Both the position numbers and the translations under genes were made by a program. The notes beneath the pieces are model-generated. The model worked only from the letters and a program-made list of their open reading frames with translations, made no database searches and was not told where the DNA came from. From Salvator merianae (Eukaryota > Chordata > Lepidosauria > Squamata > Teiidae): DNA of 64,000 bases. Location of the stretch: assembly GCA_003586115.2 (NCBI GenBank), contig QVOM02000023.1, positions 7,641,474 through 7,705,473 on the forward strand, in the 5' to 3' direction. The first letter of the stretch is position 1. Every line of letters starts with the position of its first letter. Below are positions 12,601 to 24,600 of this stretch, piece after piece.

Positions 12601-15557
12601 TTATTTCACAACAGACCCGAGGAAGCTTTTGAACTCTTCCAACTATTTCAAAGTTCTTCATCAGGGAAACAGTGAGTGAAGAGGCTCAAGATAGCTCCTG
12701 TGCTCTAGGTGGTCATAGAATCATAGAACTGTAGAGTTGGAAGGGACCTCTAGGGTCATCAAGTCCACCCCCCTGCTCAATGCAGGATCCACTAAACGAT
12801 CCCAGACAGATGTCTGTCCAGCCTCTCCTTGAAGACCTCCAGCGAATTTGAGCTCACCGCCTCCTATGGCAACTTGTTCCATTGACTGATCGCCCTTACT
12901 GTCAGAAAGGTTTTTCTAATATCTAGTCTATATCTACTCCCTTGAAGTTCCATCCCATTGTTTCTAGTCCTTCCTTCTTGTGCAAGTGAGAATAGGGCCA
13001 ATCCCTCTGCAATGTGACAGCTCTTCAGATATTTGAAAACAGCTATCATATCTCCTCTCAGTCTTCTCTTCTGGTCTTTTGGTGCCAGCTTCTGACTTGT
13101 GGGTAATCCTGCCCTTTGGCTTGTAATCTGATCCATAGAAGGGCCTTTCTGAGAGAGGGCCAGGGCAGAATATTTATTGGGAGACCCCTCTGTCCAACTC
13201 TTTTTTTCCTTCTCTGTGCATCAGATGAAGGCAAATTTCTACTTGGGTGCAGGCAAACATTGTTTCTCATGCTATTACCAACCAAATGTTTCTTTTCGTC
13301 CATTTCTAGCTGAGGCTACCTCTGTTAAAAAAGAAAAGTTTAATTTTGGAAAAAAAGCTATACTTAAGAGGTCCATCTCTGTATATTATACTGCTTGTCC
13401 CCCAAAGTCTCCATTTCAGCATTATTTTTCAGTAATACGCCCACCTTTTTAAAACATGTCTTTCTGGGGTTGTTTGTTTTTTTAAAAAAGTTGTAAAAAA
13501 GATTCAGGAAAGCAAAAACTTGTAAGCCACTTGAACCTTGGAGGGCAAGAAAGATCAGCAGTTCAAACTCTGGGACTTTCAGCTCTCCTCTGTCTCTGGT
13601 GCGCCCAGTTTTCGTTGGAAGGCCTTCTATCCCTCGCTAGTCACTGCCTTTCGGTGGTGTAAGGGGGGGGAAATATCTCCATGACGGCCGAAGGGAATTC
13701 GCAGGGCCGAAACTCTTAAGGAGGAACCCCTGCCAGGGTTTGCCTCATTCCCAGAAGCCCAGACAAAGGGGACAGTGTCTCCTCGGCACAAAAGCTCTTC
13801 CTAGAATCCGCCTGCCGCTAAAAATACCTCCGTGAGTAAGTCAGTAAGCACACAGGCAATCTCCTCGGCTTCCACCTGTAACGCCCCTTCCTTAATGCAC
13901 ACACAAACGTTCCTCTTTCACCTTCAGCACAAAGAGATGCTAAGCATGTCCAGTTCTGCAAGGTTCCAAGCAGACATTTTCCTTTCAAAGCGTCTTTCTT
14001 TGGGCCTTGATAAAAGCAAGATGTGGGGGAGAGACTGTTTGTTACCCAATTTACTGTTAGGAGAATCCGTGCCCTTGGGTGGATTTCATCAGTTAAAGCA
14101 AAAGGAACTGGGAAGAGGCTCCCAGAAGCAGAGTTTTAAAAGAACAGTTAAAATACTGAATTATCAGCATTGTCACAGAGGAAAGGTGGGTTTCCCACTC
14201 TTGGACTATGACCGGAATGCAAGCTAGCTGTTCTGGTTTTTTAAAATATATATATATTTTACCCTGTCGAGAACTTTGGGGCCACTGCTGTGCCTGAAGG
14301 TGGCAGATAAAAAGGGAAAAGGAAAGAAACACTCTGCTAACCATGTCCTACGAGGAACGGTTAAAGGACCTAGGAATGTTTAGCCCGCAGAAGAGAAGAC
14401 TGAGAGGAGACATGATAGCCGTTTTCAGGTATTTCCCATATTCAGGCCAAGCTGGCAGAACGGGTTTCCTGCATGTGTCAATGGATGGTTTGTGTGGAGT
14501 TATAAAAAGTGACCTCAGAAGATTGTATAAGCCGGGAACCTACCAAAGTAAGCATCCACTACTATAAGGTTCCCAAAATGTGAACAGAATCTGAAAGTCT
14601 GAGCACACAATCAATTGCTTCTGGGCATCTCCTTCAGAGTTCCTTGCCTGTGGAATGTTTCCCCTGGAACATGCCTGACTCTAACCCATCGCTAGACTTT
14701 GGAGCTGTTGGTGTTCCAAGAAGCCCATGGTCTGCCACCACCCATATATCTCTCCTGGCTTCTTCCCATGGTCTTAAGAAGCGTTCTGCAAAACCTTGAA
14801 GACCCCACAGAGGGAGAAGACCCTTGGTCCAGCAGAGGTGACTCCCTGGTATCGGGCGGCGCTGATTAACGGCTGGTCAGCAGGGCTTCCACACTCTGTT
14901 CGAGGTCCAAGTTTCACATCAGCCATGGGCCAAGGGCCAAGTTTCCACTCGGCTGAAAGCAAATGCCTCACCCTGATCTCTCCGTGCACAGAGGTGGTGG
15001 CTGTCTGCTCACCCTGGCAGGCCCCGTTGTGCCTGTCAGAGGCGATTCGGATTTCACAGGGAAAGAGGCAGGCGGAGAAAGGCGGAGAAGCAAAGGGGCC
15101 TTTGAAGCAAAAGCAAGGTCCCACCTGAAGAACAAGACGGGGTCCTGCTCCTCTAAGAGTCACCCAGAAGAGGTCATCGCAGCAGGTGCAACAGCTCTTC
15201 CAGACCACCCCTGCTAAATGCCCATTCCTATGCAACTATTAAAGAAACAAGAAGCCTGCCCTCTTTTCCAGACGGTAAAGAGAGGGAAAGCAGCTGACCC
15301 AAGGGGGTGCTGAATGGAGAACCTAAGGCGCGTGGAATGACAGTTTGGAAACAAAGCTGCTAATGTGGAGGAATTTCACAAAGGGGGAGGCAGCCCACCG
15401 TGGCAGGAGTAGAAAGACCCTCTTACACCCCTGGAGTCTCTTCCCTCAAACGCCGACGGAGAGCTTGCAAAGAGAATTTGCCAGCCAGACATCTGGAGAA
15501 ACCGCCTGCTTTTCTGTATCTGCATGCTGCAAGAAACTAAAACAGAAGGGCTCAAAG

Positions 15558-15603
<46 letters not shown>

Positions 15604-18600
15604 GTGTTGATTCGGGGCTCAAAGGAAGTGAGGTCTTCTGAAGACTTTCTCCCTCATTTCCCCTATTTTGCAAACACCCCAAACCAGGACTGTGGTCTAA
15701 GAGGAAAAATGGAAATGGAAGCCACAAGCAGCTTCAGTTCTCCACTCCATCCCGCCACTGAAACAAGCAGAAGCCATCTCTGACTCACAGAATGCAATAA
15801 ATATGTTGGAAAGAGTATTAAAAGTCATCTACTCCACCCCCTGTGTGCATGACATTGAGGTAAAAACAACGCAGAAGATGCACAGAAATATGTAGGTATG
15901 CGCATATTTGCCCTCTTCTCTGGAAAGGCAAGAATGTGCCCGGTTAACAAGGACTGTTGTATCCGACTGTGCCCTGGTTGACTACGAGGAATGCTATGGA
16001 CCCCTCTAAGCAGTTTTCTTGGCAAAAATATGGAAGTTGTAGCCATTGCCTACTTCTGGGAAACAGCTGGGGATTGAACCTGTGTCCCTCTCTTCTCCAA
16101 GCAGTTTGCTCTACCACCGAGAGCTCCGGCAAGAATCAGCGGCTCCAAAAGGTTTCAAACAGACCTTTCCTTCCCTCAGCCGTCAACTGCACTGGAAATT
16201 TAACGAGGAGGAGCAGCTATGACACCGGTTATTAACTAGGGTGGGGGAGGAGGAAGGTGCCAAGAATTTGTCTCCTGGCTGCCTACACACAACCCGTGAG
16301 CTTGCAAACCCGATTTGACATGACTGTCTCAAGTCCCAGCTGTTTAGCTAGCAACGTGAACTTTGACCGCCACGCCTCTTCGGAATTCAAGATCAGACTT
16401 CCTTGTCGCAAGCCGGATCACGAACGCACCCGGGGTTTTCCGCTCCTCTCCGGAGCACGAGGCATCACCGGGTAGACGGTCCCTTGGCTCGGGAGAGGCA
16501 AGGGAATTCTTGAGCGTGCGTGGGACCCTCTTGAGGTGGGGGTCTCCCTCCTCCCCAAAGCATGCTGACGGCTGCTTTACGACAGCAACAGAACCCTCGA
16601 CTCCTTTTGGCAGTCCCCAAGACCAAACACCACACCGCTCTTGCATTTCCCGAGCAGCAGCCAAAGCACAAAATACAAACACAGGCCGGAGTTTGCCCGT
16701 CCCCTCTGGGCCTCAACTCTGTGCTCTGCCACTGACGTCACCTCTGCTTACAGGCAGGTGGAGTGACTCACCTGCCAGCGCCCTCCCAGCAGCTGTGCCT
16801 TATGCAGGTAAGGATGGAATCGCTAGGCTGGAATAGTTCACCGAGGACCATTAAAGCCCTCCCTGATGCCTTCGTACCAGTGGCAGCAAATGGGGCCCCA
16901 GAGAGAAAAGGCGAGGCTGGCTACATCTCTCCCCAGAGCTCAGAGCAAACGGAGAGGCCAAGCTCTCTTGAGAAGGCCAAAGGGAAGGGCTCTTCTGTCT
17001 CCCAGACAAACCAAGAACGAAGCAAGACCCCACTCAGTTCTGGCCTCGGACAGAAGGCAAACAAAAGGCTCCAGACCATCCCAACCTTGGAGAGCTGTTC
17101 CCAGAAGGACCAACAAGCAGTCTCAGTATAGATCAGCTTCAGAACATAAGAGGAGCCCTGCTGGATCAGGCCACGGGCCCATCTAGTCCAGCATCCCATC
17201 TCACACAAGTGGTCTACCAATGACTTCGAGGCATTCTCAAACAGAATAAAATGGCAAAATCTCCACTGGCTCTTGACTCCCCGCAAATGGCCGTTAGAGG
17301 CCTCCTGCCTGTTTCTCCATCCTGGAGGGGGTACCTCGGCATCTGTTCTAGCAGCCATTGATACACCTGACCTCCATGAATTAACAGAAGCCCTGCTGCA
17401 TCAGGCCACGGCCCATCTAGTTCAGCATCCCGTCTCACACAGTGGTCCACCAATTACTTCTGGGCATCTCAAGCAGGAGACAAAGGCAAAACCTTCACCT
17501 GCTCACAGGGTCATTGCAAGGACACAGAATCTGCCTCCTTCATCTCCCTGGAGGAAGGCCTGTCTATGAATGTAAATTAATAACAGTTCCCCATATTCAA
17601 TTCCTCTACTTGGAGGTAGTGCTGAAGAGCAGAGAAATCAATATGCCATCATCATCTAACAAAAGGCACTGAGACATCAGTAGCCAGAGGTGTGCGGACA
17701 TGTGAGAGGTCTTTGCTGTGGTGGCCCCCCCAGGTGCAGAATGACTTCATCTCTGAGGTGCATCTGGCCCCACCTGTACATATGATGCATCCCTTTATCC
17801 TAGCCTTTGACTGAAGAGGTAGGGCCCCTTCTCCTTCCAGGCGCTACTGGATGTTGTTTTCATAAATTACATTTTAACTGTGCATTACTGTTTTGTTCTA
17901 CTGGTTTTATTTAATTTGGCCCAAGACTTTAGCACACAGGACAGGATAGACATGCAAATAAATAATGTTAGTTTGTCCAAAGAGAAGTAAAAGCCAGTCA
18001 CATCGGCAACACTACACAATGCTTTGCAAAATTCATTGTTTTTAGACTGCAACAGAGACATGGATTTCTGGCCCAGAGAAACGGCGCTAGCATTGCCTCT
18101 CCCCGATTACCAGAAAGTTAAAGAAGCCTTGTCAGATTCCCAACGCAACCACCCAAGCAAAGAGCCATTCCAAAACAGTGACAGATGCAGCTCCAGTATT
18201 CCTCGCATACCTTTGTCCGCCAGAGAGAGGGTGCTGTTGAAGTACTGTTCTTCCACCGTCCACGCTGTGTCATTTATTTTGCTGGACACTCCACAGGAGC
18301 CCACGCAGCTCACCTTGATAGCTAAGAGGAGAAGGAGAAAGCATTAGCTGTGCTGGCAAGTTCAGAGGGGAAGCAATAAGGTTCCTTTGAATGGAGACCA
18401 GAAAACTGCTTTATAAAGACAAAGGCGACCAGTCCAACAGTTTGAAGAGGCACCAGATGGCTGAGGTTCTCTAGTTTGCTGTGCCCAACGCCACCTTCAC
18501 CCTGCTGGTTGCCAGTTCTCACTTGCTTATTCAGCTGATTTTGGATACTGTTGCTGCCTTCTCTGGCCCAACAGAACCTGTCAACCCTAACCCTAACAGT

Positions 18601-21600
18601 GAATTCACATCTGCTTGAAAGCTTTGGGAACAGTAAAAGCAGGTGTGTATGGGTACAGGAGCCCTCTTTGGGTAAAAGAAGCCTCTTGCACAACTACACT
18701 TAAACTATTCCTGTGGACCACAAGGAGTGTGCCACTGTGTTAACAGTAGTGAGTATCTATTAGGGCGCTGGGCATGGGGGTCCTTCAAGCTGAACCTTCC
18801 ATTTGCAGATGTTTCCCCACCAGGGATCACCAGAGATCACCAGCATCTCCAGCACAAAGGCCATTGATAACTGTACGCGCAGCACTTCAACCCAAAATAT
18901 GCAAAGTATACTTCTGTCTCTCTCACTAGCAAGTCACCCAATTGATGATTTGGGGATGTATCCTAGCAACACAATTCCTTTTTTGTGGTGTTCTCCATGG
19001 AAGGGAAATTAAGCAGATTCTGCCTCAGATGTTGTCTTTTGAGTTGAAGGAAGCCTTTGATTCGATAGAGGTTTGTCTGAGTAGAACTGGGGGGGTGGAG
19101 GAAAAGGCTTTCAGCCCCCACACGTCCTCCAGACCTGCTTTGCTGGGTCAGAAAGACATTCAGCACAGTGTGGGAGGCAACACAGAGTTGGCTGAATAAA
19201 AGGGGAACCAGCAAGAATTTCCTGTTTTGTGCCTTCCTTCTAGCAGAATCTTCATCAGGAGCAGCTTGCCTTTGCAACCCACAACACACTATTCTTTCAA
19301 TTTCACCCTCCAGCCATCTCCCAAAGCCTGTTTTAAAGCAGTCTGAAGCCAGTTCCTTCACAAGGCTTCTGTTTCCCACCAGCTGGGTCATCGCTGTAGC
19401 TGTGGTTCCTTTCGGGGAAATTTGTCCTCCTTCACCATCTCCGCCATTCCTGAAGCTGCATCTGCCTTGCAAAGCAGAAGGTCGCAGCTTTGACTCTAGT
19501 AAATCACCTCCTTGCCTAGTGACTGAGATGCCCAGAAGCAATGGGTGGGCCACTGTGTGAAACAAGATGCCATCTAGACAAGAACCTAAGAGAATCGCCA
19601 CCATTTTGGCAGAATGAAACCCCTGTGAACGCTGAGCGACAGCTAGGCAGAAAGAAGCAAAAGAAAGGACTGGTGAGCTTTTAGGCATGCTGTAACCCTA
19701 CGTTGCAGCACAAGCAGACAGCATCAAGTGGCGACGATCGTGGGAAAGTGCTTTCATCAATGCTTTGAAAAACTAAGAACCTAGGAGGAGCCAAGTAGGA
19801 GACAGCGGAAGAGTGAGAATTTCAGGTACCTGGAAGGTTCCTCCAGGAGCATTAAAGGATCAAAATGCACCTGGGACTGACAGAGAACTTTAATCATCCA
19901 TTTAGCACAGGCTGAAGTGACCCATTACTGCCTCTTAATCATACTGGACACCCCCAGAGACAGTTCTGGTATGTAAGCATCTCTGGCCTCTCGTTCTACA
20001 GCCAGAATACGCAGCCAGGTGATAGAGGAGCGATAAATAATCTTTAACTGGCACACAACCCACTCTCCTTCAATCAATGAATTAATGCCAGCAGGAGACC
20101 AGCTTGCGCAAGAGAGGGCCACTTTGGCCTCCTGCCTCTGCCAGAGGGAGTCTAAGAATAGATCCTTCTTGTCGCACTCTTTTCCACAGAATCGGGCACA
20201 TTCCTCTTGCGAAGCGTTATCTGAAAAGGAGAAGGAAAACCACAGGCACACACAAACACACGCACTGCTTTAAGCTGTAGGTGTGGGGCTGTCTTTGTTT
20301 TTCCTGCAGGCGTGGAACCTGTTTAGCTGCAGCATTTATGAACATAAGAGGAGCCCTGCTGGATCAGGCCACGGCCCATCTAGTCCAGCATCCCGTCTCA
20401 TGCAGTGTCCCACCTATTGCTTCTGGGTGTCTCAAGCAGAAGATGAAGGCAGAACCTTCACCTGCTCTGGACTCCCTGCAAATGGCCTTTAGGGGCGTCC
20501 TGCCTGTCTCTCCACCCTGGGGGCAGTAACTAGGCATCCATTCTAGCAGCCAACTGCGCACACTAGCCTACTCCATTGGGTTTACCTTCACAACCACCCT
20601 GTGACGTAAGCAGGCTGAGGAGCCATGGCTGGCCTGAATCACGCTCCGTGCTCTAAGTGGGGATCGGAACCCAGAGATCCCTAGGTTCTAAGCTGACACC
20701 CTGGTCACTCTGTTCACCTGGCTCCTCTTAGCACAAGGGCTGGTTTTGTGGCACTATGCCGCTCCCTCTGCTGATCAGCACCCGTCACATATTTGGGATG
20801 CAACCCTGCTTCCCTCAGTCTTTGCCCAGAATGGAAGGCACACCAGTGCCTGCTGGTCAAATGATTTCTCTTGAGCAAAGCAGCCATTGCAGATGGTCGA
20901 CCGGTATATTTGGAATTTGGAGCAAAAGCCCTTTTAGCTTCCTCCTTTCAAATCACACCAGGCCATGGGAAATGCAAAACCTTTTATGGCCAAAGAGGCA
21001 ATAGAAAGACTTGTGGTCACGAGGGGAAGATCTAGAAGCAATCCTATAAAGCTGGAGCATCATAATGGTGGTTCGTCCATTCCAGTGGGGGTCACCAACC
21101 GCCTTTCTTCCGAGGACAAAATCCATCTGTCTTTCCAAAAGCAGGCAGGGAAACTCCGCAATTTAACTCCCACCTCAACAGCCAGATTGTGAGATCAGAC
21201 AGTCCTGCAGCATTAATATCTGGTTCCGTTCTTGCTGCTTAGCAGCGTCTATTCCTGTATCATTTGTTGCAAACTGTGGCCATAAGGCCTGCCCCCGATA
21301 TTGGGAAATTTTATTTGCCAGCTTCTGAAATGCGAGTAAGCGCTGACCACTCCAGTTCCAACATACAACGGCAGCCCCGATGCCTAACGTCTCGCGTTCC
21401 ATTTCATAATAAAGAATCGCTCAAGATTTCACCTTGACCTATTGCAACCCAGGAACGGATGCATTTCAGTCAAGTCATAAACCGTGCAGGGAAGGCTATA
21501 CCCTCTCCTCGCGGAAGCAAAAGCAAAAAAACCCAAAACATACCACATACAATATTAGGTATGAGGAAGCAGACCAAAATCATCGCTCCAAATGGTTAAT

Positions 21601-24600
21601 GAACGACAGTAAAAAAGCAGGACTGTCTACATTCATTTATAATCCTGCTTGTACTCTGGTCAAAGAGCTCGAAGGACTTAGGCTGAAAAAGTGATTCATC
21701 TCAGAGAGGCCTGATAGGACCAGAACATCTTTATTTTCAAGTTAGTTTATTTCCCAGCATCCTTACGGATTCCGGCCCGTCCCAACTTTAGGAACTCAGG
21801 AACGACTAGGAAAATGGGATGAAACCTCAAGGGAGTAGATACAGACTAAATATGAGAAGAAACTTTCTGACAGTAAGGGCGATCAGTCAATGGAACAGGC
21901 TGCCCAGGGGGTGGTGAGCTCTCCTTCGCCGGAGGCCTTCAAGGAGAGTCTGGACAGACACCTGTCTTGGATGGTTTACCATTGAGCAGGGGGTTGGACT
22001 CCATGACCCTAGAGATCCCTTCCAACTCTAGGATGGTATGAATCTATGAGACGTTCTAAGGCGGGATCTGCACAGTATGTGTTATCCAAGGCCAGCAGAT
22101 TGGACGGGTGCATTGCAGGCACTCCGGTCCAGTTTTGGGGACCGGAAACAAAAGCTGCCAGCCTCCAAAGTTGCCAGCAGGGGTCTGTTTTTAGCCAGGT
22201 ATCCAGAAGCAGCACACTTCCATAACCCCTTCCAAGAGCCTGGCAAAATGGCACTGGGCTCTTGGCCCCCAGTAGACCGGATCAGCCACTCACTGCTGTC
22301 TGCACATGAGCGTCTGGTTTGTTCTACCACCACGCAAAACCTGGGAGACCACTTCAAAGTGGTCTCTTGTTGGAGCAGGCTATGGCATCATTTTTGCACT
22401 GCAGACCAATCCACTGTCTTGTTCCCTGTGCATGCAGATTTCTACTGGGCAGAAGGGCCTTCAAACCAGTTCACAATGCAGACCAGGCATTACAGGCCCT
22501 GGCTAGAAGCCCAGTGTGGATGTAGCCAGTGAATCTAAACTGGATGCCCTGATGGGCCCAGTCATTCCTATTTAACCCACCCCCTTTATCCAGGATGGAG
22601 AGGCTGTAGCTCATCCATTGTAGAAACCAGGTATGACAAGCACCTAACTTGCAATAGAGACAACAGTGGTTCCCAATCACTGCTTTAAAAAACACTCACA
22701 TACTTTCTAAAACAGAAATATATTGGGTTACAGAAGTGAATCCCTTAGCACTCGGAGGATTCAATGAGGATTTAGATATCCCTTTGTTGCACTGTTAATT
22801 ATGCATGTTTCTTTAATTGTTCACAACAGGGTATCATAAAGCCCTTCTGCATTATCTCTTTAAATTCTTATCCACTCCTGTCATTGTATCCTGAGCTCAA
22901 ACCCTGAATATACTTTAACCTGTGGAGCTTACTGACAGTTGTATTTTTATTATATTGTAAGGAGAAGGTGATTGTCCTCTTAGTTCATCTTTTAATTGTT
23001 TTTCATCCTTTTATTTAGCCCCTGATGAAGGCACAGGACAAAATGTGTTGGGCCATGACTCAGTACCCTGTTCTAGCACCATGGTCAGGAACCAGTCCTT
23101 CTTTATATGGAACTCAGCAGCACTTGGTTTGCAGGCAGAAGGTTCCTCTACCATCTCCCTGAAAAGAGGCAACAGCAAACCCACACTGTGGTTGAGAAAA
23201 CGACACGACCCTTTGAGAAAGACTTCAAGAGGAAGTATAGACAATTATGCAAACAGAATCAACACCAACTTTTTTTGACTAAGGAGATTTGTTTAATGCA
23301 TTGTTACAGAAGTTCAAGTTTGAATAGGGTGGAGGAGCTTTGCCTGGAACAATTAATACTGGCAGCATTGTCAGTAATAGTATTTGTGTAGAAGGAGAGT
23401 ACCAAATGGATATTGGAGAAATGGAGGAATTACTTACTAGATGCAATTTCAAATACTGAGTAACAACCAATTAAGGATGGAAGGGCAAAAAGTAGCTGGA
23501 GATTTGGAAGCAAAATGGAAGGGGATAGTGGAATATTTGGTAAAGGAAGTGGAGAGTGACCAGGAAAGAAATCAGAAAGATAGAAAGAAACTATCTATAC
23601 GTGATAGTTTAAGTTAGGGGAAGCGGATTCACCAAGAGAGGGATTATGAACGTATAGGTATTATAAATTGATGGATGTATTGATTTATGAAAATTAAAAA
23701 AAACACATATAAAATATTTAAAAAGAGAGAAAGAAAACTACACAGGCCTCCATCTCCTATCACTACTGTCCTTATTACCAGTCCACATCCCTCTCTTAGC
23801 ATCCTGCAAAACGTTTTGCTCCAATGTGTTTTAACAGGCATTTGCAGCAAAGGAAGCAGCTACATGATATGGGTCCAAGGAGCTGAAAAGCAATCATCCA
23901 CAAACAGTGTATGAATTAGCCAGATTTTAGACTGCTGGAGCTTCGCCCCAGCACCTCCTGGCAAGAGGGAAACAGGGAAACAGGCCGCCGCAAACTGACC
24001 AAGCCATGCCCAAGAATGTTTGCCAGGTCGAATTGTTCCCACCAGCCAAAGCTGCTCCAGCAGTCCTTAAATTCTGCAAGGTGTAGAGGCAAAGCATAGG
24101 AGAAGGAAGCAGCCAGAGGTATGCAAATGTTGGCTTCCTTTGGAAAAGAAAAAAGATGACTGCAAAGTCTACAGTTTCTTAGCAACAGGCATGGAGACTG
24201 TCAACTTTGCAATATCCCACCAGCTTTTGACACTTTTTGACAATCTGAAGACTATCATAAAAACAAGGACAATGCTGGATCAGAGCAGAGATAGCATCAA
24301 TTCACCCCGCAGTCTCCAAATTGGAGTTTCTACAGTCACTGGCAACAAAATCTTGTGTGGATGGAGCATACAAGGAAGGGGAAGGGCCTTCCTAAGACCC
24401 GTAGTCCCCTTCTTAAACCAGGCTACTGGAAAGCACAAAACACCCTCCACACATCTTCCAATCAGAGATACTGTACAGATTCATGTGAACTTTCTGGAAG
24501 TGAAGTGAAGCAAGTCTACTTTCTTCCATGGAAACAGCCTAATCAGAACCATCAAAGCTCAGTTCTACCTGTCTAGCTTTGACAGAGAGAGTAGTTCCCT

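Larger units (their letters stand above)
10256..18210 (-). other. ARRDC1: ARRDC1 intron 2 (8 kb)
   Basis: It holds CR1 fragments (12709-13095 minus, 14339-14430 plus), a TA dinucleotide tract (15559-15604), a tandem retroposon pair (17141-17570) and a CpG-enriched stretch with CRE and AP-1 sites (about 16370-16780). No coding exon was recognised. Confidence 0.85.

Noticed and set aside
18963..19688. Minus-strand 241-codon frame in ARRDC1 intron 1
   Set aside because: No recognisable domain; the length is within what chance allows in 128 kb of double-strand reading. The region includes SINE-like sequence.
21175..21402. Minus-strand frame with GAAVVCWNWSGQRLLAFQ, considered as a retroelement remnant
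   Set aside because: I could not match it to an envelope, gag or LINE motif with any confidence, so no call is made.
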